Numbered from the stretch's first letter, positions 1 through 8,627 are shown. The stretch is 64,000 bases of DNA from VAXT01 sp963728535 (GCA_963728535.1 CAVSKK010000002.1:1-64000), one strand, 5' to 3'. Made by a program: numbers and translations. Notes: generated by a model from the letters alone, not told the origin.

Positions 1-252
1 CCTCGCGCGTGGGCCGCGGGACAAAGTCTTCAGCGGAGGGTTCAGCTTCCTGCGGAAAGGCGCTGAGCTCTGGAGGTTCGTCAGAGCTTCGTGGATGACC
101 GAAAGCAGATCCGAGGAGGCCCGCCAGGAGTCCCGTGGATCAAACTTGGTACCCCCACGCGCAACGTCCTTCCATGGTGGAGCGCGGCAGACGCGAAGTT
201 CAAGGCGAATGCCGAGAGCTGCTTGAAGTAGGCCCGGACTCGACTTAGCTAG
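1..252. other. left edge of integrated element; possible HTH-protein fragment
   Basis: There is no convincing complete gene here. A 46-codon frame on the plus strand (GTG at 91, stop at 229-231) contains GGPPGVPWIKLGTPTRN, which faintly resembles the tail of AlpA/excisionase-like HTH proteins (GGPPyxkxGrrvry). A TGA at 64-66 blocks extension upstream in that frame. Given the frameshifts in neighbouring genes it may be a broken relic. I would not assign a function. Confidence 0.2.
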
Positions 253-403
253 CTAATAAGTAGGAGGGTTTGACGCAAAAGCCAGCGCGAAGTCGTCATC
301 CGGGCCGATTCCATTCGGGAAGAACAGCGAGAGGACGAACAGGGCCAAGTAGATGACCCCAGCTGTCGAGAAGGATGCCCACGACGAGAACCGAGCCGAG
401 CAT
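253..403 (-). pseudogene. small membrane protein, frameshifted
   Basis: The minus strand gives a hydrophobic start from ATG at 403 (MLGSVLVVGILLDS) that runs out of frame. The adjacent frame continues STAGVIYLALFVLSLFFPNG and stops at 253-255. Joined, they make one small protein with two membrane segments. The shift lies near 360 and equals one extra or two missing bases. The real start may be further upstream, because an Arg-rich stretch precedes the ATG. Function unknown; it belongs to the decayed element. Confidence 0.35.
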
Positions 404-547
404 CAGCAGCCGTCCGGCGACTCTGAGCACCCTCCGACTGTAGCGGCGGGAGAGCGCGGAGGGACAGCTAGTGACCGCCCTTCCCCGCTGACACCTTCCA
501 CCAACAGCGGAGCTGTCGCTTCCCCACTGGAAAAACCTTCCTACTAG

Positions 548-772
548 GTGCGCCGGGCACCAGACGACGCTCTGCGGGTTGCCTATCCAGTTGGCGCAAA
601 AATCAGGGCGGGCATACTTCGTCTGAGTGACGAGAGACTAGACCCAACAACCCGGAGCCGTCTCAATGACCGACTTCTTATGGCCACCGGAGTTTTTCTT
701 GGCTCCGTAGCCGTGATCGTCATCTTGTTGGTGGTCCTCGCAGTACTTGGGATGACCCAAGAGCCGGACTAG
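548..772 (+). CDS. small single-pass membrane protein, hypothetical
   Basis: 74 codons from GTG at 548. The N-terminal 45 residues are hydrophilic (GILRLSDERLDPTTRSRLND). They are followed by one strong membrane helix, ATGVFLGSVAVIVILLVVLA, and a short acidic tail ending QEPD. The start is uncertain because the GTG follows a TAG directly and no good ribosome binding site is visible. I do not recognise a family. It lies inside the prophage-like element and is one of the few frames there without an obvious shift. Confidence 0.4.
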   Translation: MRRAPDDALRVAYPVGAKIRAGILRLSDERLDPTTRSRLNDRLLMATGVFLGSVAVIVILLVVLAVLGMTQEPD

Positions 773-800
773 GGAGGTTTGGCGAAATAAGTGGGCCGCG

Positions 801-1037
801 TCACGGCTCGTCTTCCGTGCGCGTAAACGTGACTGTCGATTCGTCTTCGGGAAACGTGACGATGGTCGGCACGGTCGGCACGGGATCGATCACCGTGAGG
901 GTGCCCGACAGAACGACGCTTGTGGCCGTGCCGGTATCCGAATTAGAGGGCGATTCGGCAGCTTCGCCACCACACGCCGCGAGAAAGCCGGTCGCAAACA
1001 GCGCGAGGCCAGCGGCGAATACCGCAACGCGTTTCAT
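801..1037 (-). CDS. small secreted lipoprotein, hypothetical
   Basis: 78 residues with a clear lipoprotein signal: MKR, a hydrophobic core VAVFAAGLALFATGFLA, then a lipobox ending in Cys (LAAC-GG). The mature part is Ser/Thr/Val-rich (about 55 residues) and lacks a recognised domain. It would be lipidated and held on the outer face of the membrane. The intact signal peptide and clean frame suggest a real gene. Function unknown. Confidence 0.65.
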   Translation of the reverse strand: MKRVAVFAAGLALFATGFLAACGGEAAESPSNSDTGTATSVVLSGTLTVIDPVPTVPTIVTFPEDESTVTFTRTEDEP

Positions 1038-1121
1038 GGAGCGGAGTCTAGGAGCTAAGCCGCGAGCGGAACGGCTCGCGCTCTGGCGAGAGCCTGCGAG
1101 AGCCGTGCGAGCATCACGAGG

Positions 1122-1501
1122 TCAGCGTGAAGGCTGACACGCTCCAAGCCACGGGCACGAAGCGGGGCGTGGCCGTAGTCGGAACGGGCTGTTTATTGCC
1201 GCTTGCGGCGAAGGGAACCGGAAAGACGGTACAGGGATCGCCTGTTCGGGCAGTCGGGCACCAAAGCCCAGGACGAAGCCACCGATGGCACCTAGTCCCC
1301 CGAGGAGCAGACCACCCACAACGGCGCAGAGCAACGCCAAGCCTGCGTATTCGATCGCGGCCCGCACCTTCCCGACCTTCTTCTCTGGCCTTTCTTCCAT
1401 TGCGAGGAGCAATCCGAGTCCGAGCACGAACGCGACGGGGACCTGCAGCCGAAGGCGACGCCAAGCAGCACCGCGAGGGCAACGAACGGGAAAACGATCA
1501 T
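1122..1501 (-). pseudogene. membrane protein split by a one-base frameshift
   Basis: From ATG at 1501 the frame reads MIVFPFVALAVLLGVAFG and then loses hydrophobic character. One frame over it continues RLQVPVAFVLGLGLLLAMEE, then AIEYAGLALLCAVVGGLLLG and GLGAIGGFVLGFGARLPEQ, stopping at 1122. Together they form a small protein with about four membrane helices. The shift sits near 1450, in a GCCTTCGGC context, and corresponds to one missing base on the coding strand. No family recognised. It is either a pseudogene or a consensus error. Confidence 0.5.
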
Positions 1502-1704
1502 GAGATCGAGCGGCCAACAGTCGGCTCATTCCGCCTCATCTCGTGTCTGGATCGGTTACATCGCTTCCTGGCTTGATTCCTCCCAGCCCAGGCCGACCCA
1601 CCCAGAGCGATGCACGTGGCGGCACCGCTCACCATCCTTGCCACGCTCGCCGCTGTGCTCGCCCGAGCGCGGGCCGTTCCGCTCGCCGCGTAGTCTGCGG
1701 CCCA

Positions 1705-1833
1705 ATGAACGGTTGCACCGCGCTTGCCATCGTAGGCCTTGCGCTGCTCATCCCTGCAATTGTGGTCATCGCCCTTGTCCGCTACGACCGCCCTTCGCGC
1801 TGGTTTGTCTATCTCGCAGAGATTCCGGTCTAG
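1705..1833 (+). CDS. very small membrane protein, hypothetical
   Basis: 42 codons from ATG at 1705: MNGCTALAIVGLALLIPAIV, then VIALVRYDRPSRWFVYLAEIPV. It has one membrane helix followed by a basic/aromatic amphipathic stretch. The frame is open further upstream, but that part is Arg/Pro/Ser-rich and looks non-coding. Small one-helix proteins are common in phage-derived regions. Function unknown. Confidence 0.35.
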   Translation: MNGCTALAIVGLALLIPAIVVIALVRYDRPSRWFVYLAEIPV

Positions 1834-1897
1834 TCATCGTCGCAATCGGCGCGGGGCGATGCTGGTAGCGCGTTCGCTAGTCGTTTCGCGGAGCCTC

Positions 1898-2248
1898 CTA
1901 GACGGCCTCTACAGCGACCAGCGCAAGGCCATCCGCCAGGTCGCGCTGCTCACATCGGACGACTGAACCTGGACCGAAGGCCCACTTCTCCGTCTCTGGC
2001 ATGGAACCAACGATTCTGTAGAAGTCCCCCTCGCGTTGGGCCTCGACCAGACGCCGCACGTCGACGCCTTCATCGAGCAGGGAGAGGTAGATCGTTTCCA
2101 CGGCTGGATTAAAGCTTCTGTGTGTGTACAGAGTGCGTACACCGGAGATTCCGGTATTTGCAGGGGAAGGGCTTGGGCGGATCGAGCGGACCGCGAACGT
2201 AGGATCTGGCTTCGTGGGTGAGCAGATCTCGCTGCTTGTCACCGTCAA
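1898..2248 (-). CDS. hypothetical protein
   Basis: The C-terminal 75 residues look coding: SFNPAVETIYLSLLDEGVDV, then RRLVEAQREGDFYRIVGSMP and a stretch ending ALVAVEAV. The first 35-40 residues are low-complexity and overlap the divergent gene beginning at 2214, so the true start is probably internal, for example the GTG that encodes the Val of PAVETIY. Predicted mixed alpha/beta, soluble. No family recognised. Confidence 0.45.
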   Translation of the reverse strand: MTVTSSEICSPTKPDPTFAVRSIRPSPSPANTGISGVRTLYTHRSFNPAVETIYLSLLDEGVDVRRLVEAQREGDFYRIVGSMPETEKWAFGPGSVVRCEQRDLADGLALVAVEAV

Positions 2249-2988
2249 GGCTTACCCGGCGATCAGTCAAAAGTACGGAGAAGCTGTCTGCGTCGCCGGA
2301 ATCCGAACCGATACGCCGAGCCCGCAATGGGTCGGAGGCTTCCCAGTCGCCTTCCGGGACCTGTACCCGTCCAGCAGCAATTCAAGAAGTACCAGCATCT
2401 TTCACTCGAAGCGTCGAGGCGCGGGACAGACCCGCGCCCAGAGACGTCCGACCAAACGTCGACTCGATCGCGACTGGGTCGGTCATCGACACCAAGCGTC
2501 ACTGGGAAGAACGGCAAAATATCTCGACTCGCTCATTGTCGATTCGATGTGTGAAGTGCTTTCCCGCCAGCGAACCGAAGGCATGTCGCTCGCGGCGATT
2601 CGAGCCCGGAGAGGTGGTCGACCTCTTGGTCGACGATGAAGAGGGCGAATGGAGCGACACCAAGGGTGGGGTTGCCGCACAACCAAGTCTCTTTTTCCCA
2701 GGCAAGCATGGACTCGAGAAGATCCCTTTGCGTTTCCGCTACCGGTACCGCTGCGACACGCCCGGTTGCAAGACGCACACTCAGTCAATGGTCGACTGGG
2801 AGCTCGCCGAGTCGTACCGGGCATGGCGCGACCGCTATCCCGAGGACGTGCTCTTCGAGAAAATTCGCCAAAGATTCCTCGACGAGATGTGCGGCCCTGC
2901 GAAGGACACGATCTTCTTCGTCGGCAATCAACACTTGTACCCGCGGGCCTTCCTTGTTCTCGGGGTGTTCTGGCCGCCCGCCGCCTAA
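2214..2988 (+). pseudogene. unnamed protein family (KAYP...FKKYQ...LGVFWPP), multiply frameshifted
   Basis: Pieces in three frames line up in order as one protein of about 250 residues: ISLLVTVKAYPAISQKYGEA (2223 on), FPVAFRDL, VQQQFKKYQHLSLEASRRGT, then RPNVDSI...VIDTKRHWEERQ, then KYLDSLIVDSMCEVLSRQRT, and finally PGEVVDLLVDDEEGEWSD running to FFVGNQHLYPRAFLVLGVFW. From memory this matches an uncharacterised bacterial family with the pattern KTYP...FKKY...DTKxxWxxRK...FxVGNxHxxPxxxxxxGxFxPP. Shifts lie near 2366, 2446, 2516 and 2605. The first three each equal one missing base. The gene ends tail-to-tail with DUF488 (stops overlap at 2986-2987). Function unknown. Confidence 0.55.
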
Positions 2989-3424
2989 AGATGAACGACC
3001 GAAACCGTCGCGAGCCGCTCCGCGACCGCGCCGACGATGACCGCTCGGTGGCACTCCGTGTGGGAAGCCTCGACGCAGAGCAGACAGGTGGGCCGGCTTG
3101 AGAGCGAATCAGCGAGTTCGACTAGCGCCGGATGCGACCCGTTGTGAAGGTGCGCGCGGTAGGCACGTGCGCCCCCCTTGGCGTCGCCTCCCTTGTAGCG
3201 ATCACGGTAGGGCTTGGGATTACCGAGTGCACGCATATGTTCGTACCGGATCCCAGCACCCTCTAGCGCAGCCGCAAGGCTCGACTTTGAGAAGCCTCGA
3301 CGGCGGAGAGAGGCAACTCGCGGACATCAACGACCCGATCGACCTTCGCCTGTTGGAGGCGTTCGATCAGGCCATCTGGCGTCTGGCCCTCGTATCCAAT
3401 CGTGAAGAGTTTCGGAACGTCCAT
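2985..3424 (-). pseudogene. DUF488 family protein, one frameshift
   Basis: From ATG at 3424 the frame reads MDVPKLFTIGYEGQTPDGLI and RVVDVRELPLS, the N-terminal signature of DUF488. At about 3304 the frame shifts by one missing base (CTCTCCGCC). The next frame continues RRRGFSKSSLAAALEGAGIR, then GNPKPYRDRYKGGDAKGGAR, and ends with the family motif CLLCVEASHTECHRAVI before the stop at 2985. DUF488 proteins are about 120-180 residues and of unclear biochemical function, with conserved Cys/His. The 32 in-frame residues before the ATG may belong to an upstream gene. Confidence 0.7.
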
Positions 3425-3557
3425 AGCGCCATCTTTCGGTTCGCGGTCCCAAGGACCTTCTCGCGTGGGCAGCTTCACCGTAAACCCCCGGGCCTCCGAG
3501 GCATAGCCGGCTCCTCGCATGACCGGTTCGACAGAACGTCGCTCGGCTCACAAGACC

Positions 3558-3818
3558 TCATGCCGCCTGCCTCGCCCGCCATGCCTCAATACGCTCGGCA
3601 TCGACAGACACTCGCCAGCGGCCACGGGGGTCAAGAGCTAGACCAGCTTCCGCCATCTCGCCCTCGTCCATGCAGCGCCGGCCATCCTCACGAGCTGTGT
3701 CGAAGCGCAGGCCCTCAGCGAAGTCGTATTCATGGACTCCCGTTCGGTGACGGTCGAAGGCGGCGACTGAAGCAAAGTCCTGTTGGCATGAGCAACAGAG
3801 GTTGAGATACGAGGCCAT
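3558..3818 (-). CDS. FDXHR-type putative zinc-binding protein
   Basis: 86 residues from ATG at 3818. Residues about 8-28 form a C2H2-like finger: CCSCQQDFASVAAFDRHRTG followed by VH, that is CxxC...FDRHR...H. This matches the small FDXHR zinc-binding proteins I know from actinobacterial phages and prophages. The rest is polar and charged with a Trp-Arg-rich end (WRVSVDAERIEAWRARQ). The frame is also open to an ATG at 3875. It is unusual here in having no visible frameshift. A role in binding nucleic acid is inference. Confidence 0.6.
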   Translation of the reverse strand: MASYLNLCCSCQQDFASVAAFDRHRTGVHEYDFAEGLRFDTAREDGRRCMDEGEMAEAGLALDPRGRWRVSVDAERIEAWRARQAA

Positions 3819-3980
3819 CGTCTTTAAGGCCCCGGCTCTCGCGTAGAGCTCCGGCCCATTAATACTCGCCATCATAGGGAGAGACCGGCCTGCTCCTGTC
3901 GGTGCTGAAACGTGTCTCTCTTACTAGGTGAGACGCGCGTGTGTAAGCGCGGGCGATGGGGTGCGGAGTGACGCCTGGCA

Positions 3981-4753
3981 TTAGGTCCTTTGGAACTCCC
4001 AAACGCGGACGAGGCCGGATGTACCGCTGCCGCCCTTCTTGTTCGCCCCGCCCGAGATGATCGTGGCGCCCGAGCCGCCTGCTCCGTAGCCGGCGCCAGC
4101 ATTTCCGTCAAAGGTCTGGTTGGTATTCCCCGGTGCGCCGCCGCCTAGGACGCTGTTTCCTCCTGCGCCTCCTGCAACCTGGGACGCCGCGAGAGCGAAG
4201 CCCGGGTATCCGGGTGCGCCTCTTGAGAGGAGGTCTCCGACATCGCCTGTCCCTCCTGCGCCCCCTGCGCCGCCCAGGGCGACAGCGGCTGGCAACTGCG
4301 GCACCCTGTCCTCCCGAGCCTCCTTCGCTCGTACAGATAGAGGGGGAGTCAAAAGTGGTGTTACCGCCCGTGCCGCCGGGGTTGTTTCCTGACAAACCGA
4401 CACCCCCTGCGCCAACCGCGACGGTAAACGGGGACTTGATCGTCGTCGTCCATTTCGCGGCATAGCCCCTGCGCCCCCGCCGCCAGCCCCGGCAGCGTTC
4501 GTCGCGCCAGTCCCAGCACCGCCGCCAGCGCCGCCACCTCCGACGCGCTTTTGAGCAGCAGCCCGTCGACGCCCGCCGTCGGTGTAAACGCCACACCGCT
4601 TGTGATGTAGCGAATGGAGACCAAGCGGTACTGATCGGTCAGGAAGGTGTCGAGGGCTTCGGCCAGTTCCCGGACGGCGCGCGGCGCGTCGGCGCCACCG
4701 TTGTAATCGCTGTCGAGGGGGAACGGGAGACCGAGCGGGGTGGTGTCAGGCAT
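3981..4753 (-). pseudogene. glycine-rich phage tail-fibre-like protein, frameshifted
   Basis: From ATG at 4753: MPDTTPLGLPFPLDSDYNGG, then a helical segment and ITSGVAFTPTAGVDGLLLKS. One missing base near 4540 leads to a Gly/Ala run; another near 4467 leads to YAAKWTTTIKSPFTVAVGAG. A third shift near 4285 leads to the C-terminus with GYGAGGSGATIISGGANKKG and GLVRVWEFQRT. Joined length is about 257 residues. The short start domain, collagen-like Gly-rich body and LVRVWEF end are typical of phage tail-fibre or spike tips. The start overlaps the end of the upstream RHH gene. Confidence 0.55.
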
Positions 4754-4951
4754 CTAGCTCGCTACCGCCATTTCGGGACGTTTCAGCCTTGGGCTTCACG
4801 CGGCGGGTGATAACGCGACCATCGCCTCGGTACTCATCGAGAGCGCGACGCACAGGATGCAAAAGGACCGCTCTGTAACCGCGCCGAGCTGCATATATTC
4901 GCGCTCAAGGGATTCTGGGAGGTAAATAGTTCTTCGTACTGCGTTAGCCAT
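4746..4951 (-). pseudogene. ribbon-helix-helix-like protein, frameshifted
   Basis: ATG at 4951 follows a near-perfect ribosome binding site (AAGGAGG, 4957-4963 on the opposite strand). The frame begins MANAVRRTIYLPESLEREYM, a typical RHH strand-helix start. Near 4867 (GGTCCTTTTGC) one base appears to be missing. The next frame gives RRALDEYRGDGRVITRRVKP and stops at 4746, overlapping the tail-protein ATG (4753-4751). Reconstructed length is about 68 residues. Likely a DNA-binding regulator of the element. Confidence 0.5.
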
Positions 4952-4980
4952 TTAAGCCTCCTTGGATACATGGCCGAGCG

Positions 4981-5642
4981 TTATTTATACTTAGTACATG
5001 GTATGCGTGATTTTCGGAAATCTTCAAAAAATGTCAGTCGGATTTCGGAGCAATTGAGAGCGCGGCTATGCTGCCTTCCTTTCGGGTTGCAGTCGCTTAG
5101 CTTTCTCGATTCCGGCACGAGTAATGCGGACCCAGCAACAAGGAAGTCCGGGCTCTTGGTCGTCGCCCAGGCGAATGAGAAGGCCTCGCCGCTCGAGCTA
5201 GCCAGGGCGCGAGAGAGGGCGTCTGACTCGGAGGACGAAGCGGGGCGAGGTAGCCAGCGCACGGTGTCGCCCGAGCCGGCCATCAGCCGCTCCCAGACAT
5301 CGCGAAGAATCAACCGCTGCCATGCACCGAGCTTCGAGTAATCGGCGCTCGCCAAAACCTCACACGCTGCTTTGTCAACAGCAACCGTGAGCCTTCCCCA
5401 AAAATGGTAGTCCGGGTCGTTCACGCCTGAGCCTTTGTGCGACCACTCGCCCGCCGCTGACTGGGTAAAGACTTCGAGCTCCGCCCCGTCTAGGCAGGCC
5501 CGAAGCTCGTCCTCGGGAATGAGGACGCGCCGAACGCCCGGCAGCTTCCGGTGAGGATCGCGTTCTTCGCGATGTACGCCGTCACGGACCGAGCCGTGAC
5601 GTGCATAACCTCCGCTGCAGCCTCGACGGTGAGGTAGGTCAA
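4981..5642 (-). pseudogene. excisionase/AlpA-like HTH protein with C-terminal extension, frameshifted
   Basis: A TTG at 5642 overlaps the stop of the upstream gene (TTGA) and opens LTYLTVEAAAEVMHVTARSV and TAYIAKNAILTG, a helix-turn-helix of the HTH_17/excisionase type. Near 5548 one base is missing (ACCGGAAG). The next frame continues KLPGVRRVLIPEDELRACLD, the usual wing of this family. About 150 further residues follow (HFWGRLTVAVDKAACEVLAS, then LILRDVWERLMAGSGDTVRW), which I do not recognise. Such proteins direct excision or early phage transcription. Confidence 0.55.
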
Positions 5643-6229
5643 GCCTGCCCTCCCTCAAAGCCGCTCTTGAAGACTTCTCCTTGAAGAGCGCGGATCTTGG
5701 CTAGCGCAACTTCAGGGTCTGGCCTCTGCTCTTCGTCGTTGAGGTTTTTCCTCTCAGCCTGTTTTGGGTCTTGAGTTTTGGGTCTTGAGTTTTGGGTCTT
5801 GGGTATTGCGTATTGCTGTTTAGGGGCACCTCCAAAACCATAAGAGCTGCGCGGCTTCGAAACGCTCTCTGGTAGCGGGGTCGCGTCATCTGGAACCTCC
5901 AACGGGGTGCCTCCAACCTCCAACCAACCTCCAACGAGGGAGGCCCTTTTCAGTTGAAGGATGTACTTGGTGCGCTTCCCCGGACTGCTCTCGAAGTCGA
6001 GCCAGCCGTCCCGCTTCAATGTGTGGAGATCCTGCCGCAGCTTCTCGTCCGTCCACGGCCATTCGAGCGCGGCGGCTAGACCGGCGAGGGAATACACGGC
6101 CTGCGGCGGTTAGTTTGTGGTTCGCTCGACATTCGAGGAATGCCAGAATCGCGACTGCGAGAGGGACATCTCGCCTTGTTCGAGTGCGTCCGCGACGATG
6201 TAGGGGAGGCGACCGTAGCGGCCCGTCAC
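5639..6229 (-). pseudogene. winged-helix-like phage protein, frameshifted
   Basis: The start is probably GTG at 6229 (VTGRYGRLPYIVADALEQGE), overlapping the stop of the gene before it. Near 6158 one base is lost, giving LAVAILAFLECRANHKLTAA. A second shift near 6100 gives VYSLAGLAAALEWPWTDEKL and RQDLHTLKRDGWLDFESSPG, a winged-helix pattern. The last 80 residues are Pro/Gln/Lys-rich with repeated PKTQ. A segment at about 5766-5810 carries a short direct repeat (TTGAGTTTTGGGTC). Possibly a replication or regulatory protein of the phage; function not provable. Confidence 0.45.
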
Positions 6230-6345
6230 ACGCCGACCGGCTTTCTCTTGCGGTAGGCGTCCTGGCGGCAGGCGTTCGAGCATAACGTTTGTCGGCCCGC
6301 GCTGAAAGAAACGCCTCTTGGCCGGCTTCGCGAGGAGGGAAACGG
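6226..6345 (-). pseudogene. small CSNACRQ zinc-ribbon protein, frameshifted
   Basis: The last frame reads CSNACRQDAYRKRKPVGV and stops at 6226-6228. The preceding frame contributes FLSARADKRY, giving ADKRY-CSNACRQDAYRKR across a one-base loss near 6280 (CGTTATGCTCG). Small actinobacterial and phage proteins with a C-x(n)-C...RYCSxACRQxAYRxR pattern are common and probably bind zinc. The N-terminal half, which should carry the first Cys pair, is scrambled by at least one more shift. It overlaps the start of the winged-helix gene. Confidence 0.4.
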
Positions 6346-6347
6346 CG

Positions 6348-6534
6348 TTACTTGTCGGTGATGGGTCGTCCCTCGATCCGTAACCAAGCGTCTCTCACCA
6401 GTTGATGTAGCTGCGGATTGTGGACGGATGGACACCCTCCTCTTCTGCGATCTGGCGATACGTCTTACCGCCGACGCGGTGGGCACGAACGAACACGGCA
6501 AATTCCAGTGCGCCGAGTAGAGCAAACTAATCAA
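6348..6534 (-). pseudogene. small helix-turn-helix protein, frameshifted
   Basis: Reads ALLGALEFAVFVRAHRVGGK and TYRQIAEEEGVHPSTIR, a clear HTH (sigma-region-4/HTH_38-like). At about 6410 one base is missing. The next frame continues LHQLVRDAWLRIEGRPITDK and stops at 6348-6350. No canonical start is visible in the HTH frame, probably because of another shift near 6525. The product would be about 55-60 residues and DNA-binding. Confidence 0.45.
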
Positions 6535-6561
6535 CTTGCCGGATGCGCTGTGCGCGGAGGC

Positions 6562-7233
6562 TCACGCGCCCGCCCCTGAGAACTGAATCCGGGCTAGTCC
6601 CGGCCCTGGTGGGTCAGGGTCGCCGCGCGAGCGGCTCGACCCGATACGAGCTGCTCGACGCCGACTTCGAGGCGAGCGCGCACGAACCAACGGACGGAGC
6701 AGGCGTGTGAGCGGCATGGGCATCCGAGGGCGGGCCGGATGGAATCGGAACGCCACCTTCGCCCTCCTCTGTCTCCGCTCTTCTTGCCAATCTTCGATAG
6801 CGAGCTCGGCTTGCTCAACGATCTCGTCAAGGTCCTCGTCAGACTCAACTTCACAGCGCAAGTCGAGTTCGTAGCAGCATGCGCCGAACTCATCCACGAC
6901 TCGCTCTGGATTGAACGCGACTGTTGTTCCGCAGGCCCAAGGGCCAAGGTCCAACACGACAGGGCGGCCTGGCCTCGGCTTCCGCTGCCGGAAGGAAGGC
7001 CGGCGCTTCCGCGTCTTCACGCGCTGCCCGCTTCCGAATCGGACCGCACCTGGGCCGTGCAGCTTCTCGATCAGGCCGCAGACTGAGGCGAGTTCGCGCC
7101 GCTGAACGGGAGCTAGGGCGTCAAGCGAACGCAAGTCGCGAAGTGTTGAAGGGGAGACTGGGAATGCATCTCGGGCTACGTAAGCAACCCCGTCGGACGA
7201 CGCCCAAGAAAAAGTAGGACCGGGGCTTCCCAA
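6562..7233 (-). CDS. hypothetical protein of the integrated element
   Basis: Opens MGSPGPTFSWASSDGVAYVA at 7233 and runs 223 codons. Residues about 85-160 look genuinely coding (GRPVVLDLGPWACGTTVAFN, then an acidic stretch VESDEDLDEIVEQAELAIED). The last 60 residues are Arg/Pro/Ser-rich and may be out of frame, as in neighbouring genes. No domain recognised. It is the element gene closest to the integrase and is oriented divergently from it. Confidence 0.4.
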   Translation of the reverse strand: MGSPGPTFSWASSDGVAYVARDAFPVSPSTLRDLRSLDALAPVQRRELASVCGLIEKLHGPGAVRFGSGQRVKTRKRRPSFRQRKPRPGRPVVLDLGPWACGTTVAFNPERVVDEFGACCYELDLRCEVESDEDLDEIVEQAELAIEDWQEERRQRRAKVAFRFHPARPRMPMPLTRLLRPLVRARSPRSRRRAARIGSSRSRGDPDPPGPGLARIQFSGAGA

Positions 7234-7424
7234 CCCCGGCCCTGAGTGCTGCTAGATGCATTCGCGGCTCGAAGTCGAACCCCAAGCCATCTCGTTGCCC
7301 TTCACTTCGAAGTGTAGCTAGGCGGGTGGTCGAACCTTCCCTGGTGCGTACAGCCGGTCCCCTTGCGAACGTCCGCACGATCGTTTAACGTGATCGGTGA
7401 AATCCCTGTGAAGGAGGTACCGAA

Positions 7425-8627
7425 GTGGCAAGTCTCCAAGCTCGACATCGGCGTGGCTGTCCTCGCGGATTGTGGACGACCGCCAAGGGTGCAAAGACCG
7501 GCTGTACGTGCGGGGCGAAGCTCACCTACGTCGCCCGCTACTGGGACGGCGGCAAGAATCGGCAGGCCACCCTTGGCCGCGATCTGGAAGAGGCGAAGCG
7601 CGAGCTCCGCGACCTCGAAGAGAAGGTAGACCGGAAGCGCCGGGGGTTCTCCCCGTCGATCGATAGAAACATCACCTTCGCGGAGTGGGCCGATCAGTGG
7701 CTCGACGGAAGCACGATCAAGGAAAACACGCGGCGGTCCTACAAGCCCACCATCGAGATAGCGAAGTTCGTTCTCGGTCAGCGGCTTGTTCGCTCTCTCG
7801 ACGTGGACGACGTGCTTGCGATCCTGGAGGCAACGAAGGCCCCGAGCGAGTCCACGAAGGCCAGACACCTTCGCGTTCTCTCGGCCTGCCTGCAAGCGGC
7901 GCTCGAATCAGGGTACGCGGATCGGAACCCTGCGCGGACTCTCCCTAAGTCATTCAGGCCGAAGCGAGGCAAGGCGAAGGCGAGCTACTTCACCAATGAT
8001 GAACTGACGGCGCTGTGGGCAAAGATGCCAACCGAGCTACCCGCCGCGACGTACACATACCTCTGCAAGCTCGCACTCGCCACGGGAGCGAGGCAAGGCG
8101 AACTTGTGGCCCTGCGTTGGGGGGACGTTCATCAACTCGATAGAGAGATCATCGTGGCCCGGTCACACACGGCTGGGCTCGGGATCGACACCACGAAGTC
8201 AGACAAGGTGCGAACACTTGATCTGACGGACGACGCACTCAAAGTCCTAGCCGACTGGACTGCTCTCACGGGCGCCCAGGAAGATGGGGCACTCGTCTTC
8301 CCGCACCCTGAGCAAGACACTCTCGGACGGACGCGTGCAGAGAAAGGCAGCTACCTCATCCCCTCCACCATCGTGCGAGTCCTAAGGGCCGGGATGGACA
8401 AGGCCGGCGTTCCGAAGATCGGAGAGCGGGGAGTCGTCCGAGACTTTCACTCCCTGCGGCACACGTTCGCCCGGATCATGCTCGAACGCGGGAAGAGCCT
8501 CCAATGGGTGCAGCGCCAGTTGGGTCATAGCTCGATCGGTCTGACAGCCGACGTGTACGGGCATTGGGCTCGTGACTCCGAGAAGCAGCAGGCCAAAGAC
8601 GTACCGCTCGGAGCCTTCCCGCTGTAG
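7425..8627 (+). CDS. tyrosine site-specific integrase
   Basis: 400 residues from GTG at 7425, with AAGGAGG at 7409-7415. It has an N-terminal Arm-type region with an unusual Cys group (GCTCGAKLTYVARY), a SAM-like core-binding domain (about 75-160) and a catalytic domain. Visible catalytic residues are Arg in TGARQGEL (about 222), Lys in KSDKVRTLDL (about 259), HSLRHTFA (about 342-349), His in LGHSS (about 365) and the Tyr nucleophile in ADVYGHW (about 376). It catalyses recombination between the element and the adjacent tRNA-Arg. No frameshift, unlike the rest of the element. Confidence 0.95.
   Translation: MASLQARHRRGCPRGLWTTAKGAKTGCTCGAKLTYVARYWDGGKNRQATLGRDLEEAKRELRDLEEKVDRKRRGFSPSIDRNITFAEWADQWLDGSTIKENTRRSYKPTIEIAKFVLGQRLVRSLDVDDVLAILEATKAPSESTKARHLRVLSACLQAALESGYADRNPARTLPKSFRPKRGKAKASYFTNDELTALWAKMPTELPAATYTYLCKLALATGARQGELVALRWGDVHQLDREIIVARSHTAGLGIDTTKSDKVRTLDLTDDALKVLADWTALTGAQEDGALVFPHPEQDTLGRTRAEKGSYLIPSTIVRVLRAGMDKAGVPKIGERGVVRDFHSLRHTFARIMLERGKSLQWVQRQLGHSSIGLTADVYGHWARDSEKQQAKDVPLGAFPL

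Noticed and set aside
353..547. 64-codon plus-strand frame
   Set aside because: Low-complexity Ser/Pro/Glu sequence opposite a better hydrophobic minus-strand protein; treated as a shadow.
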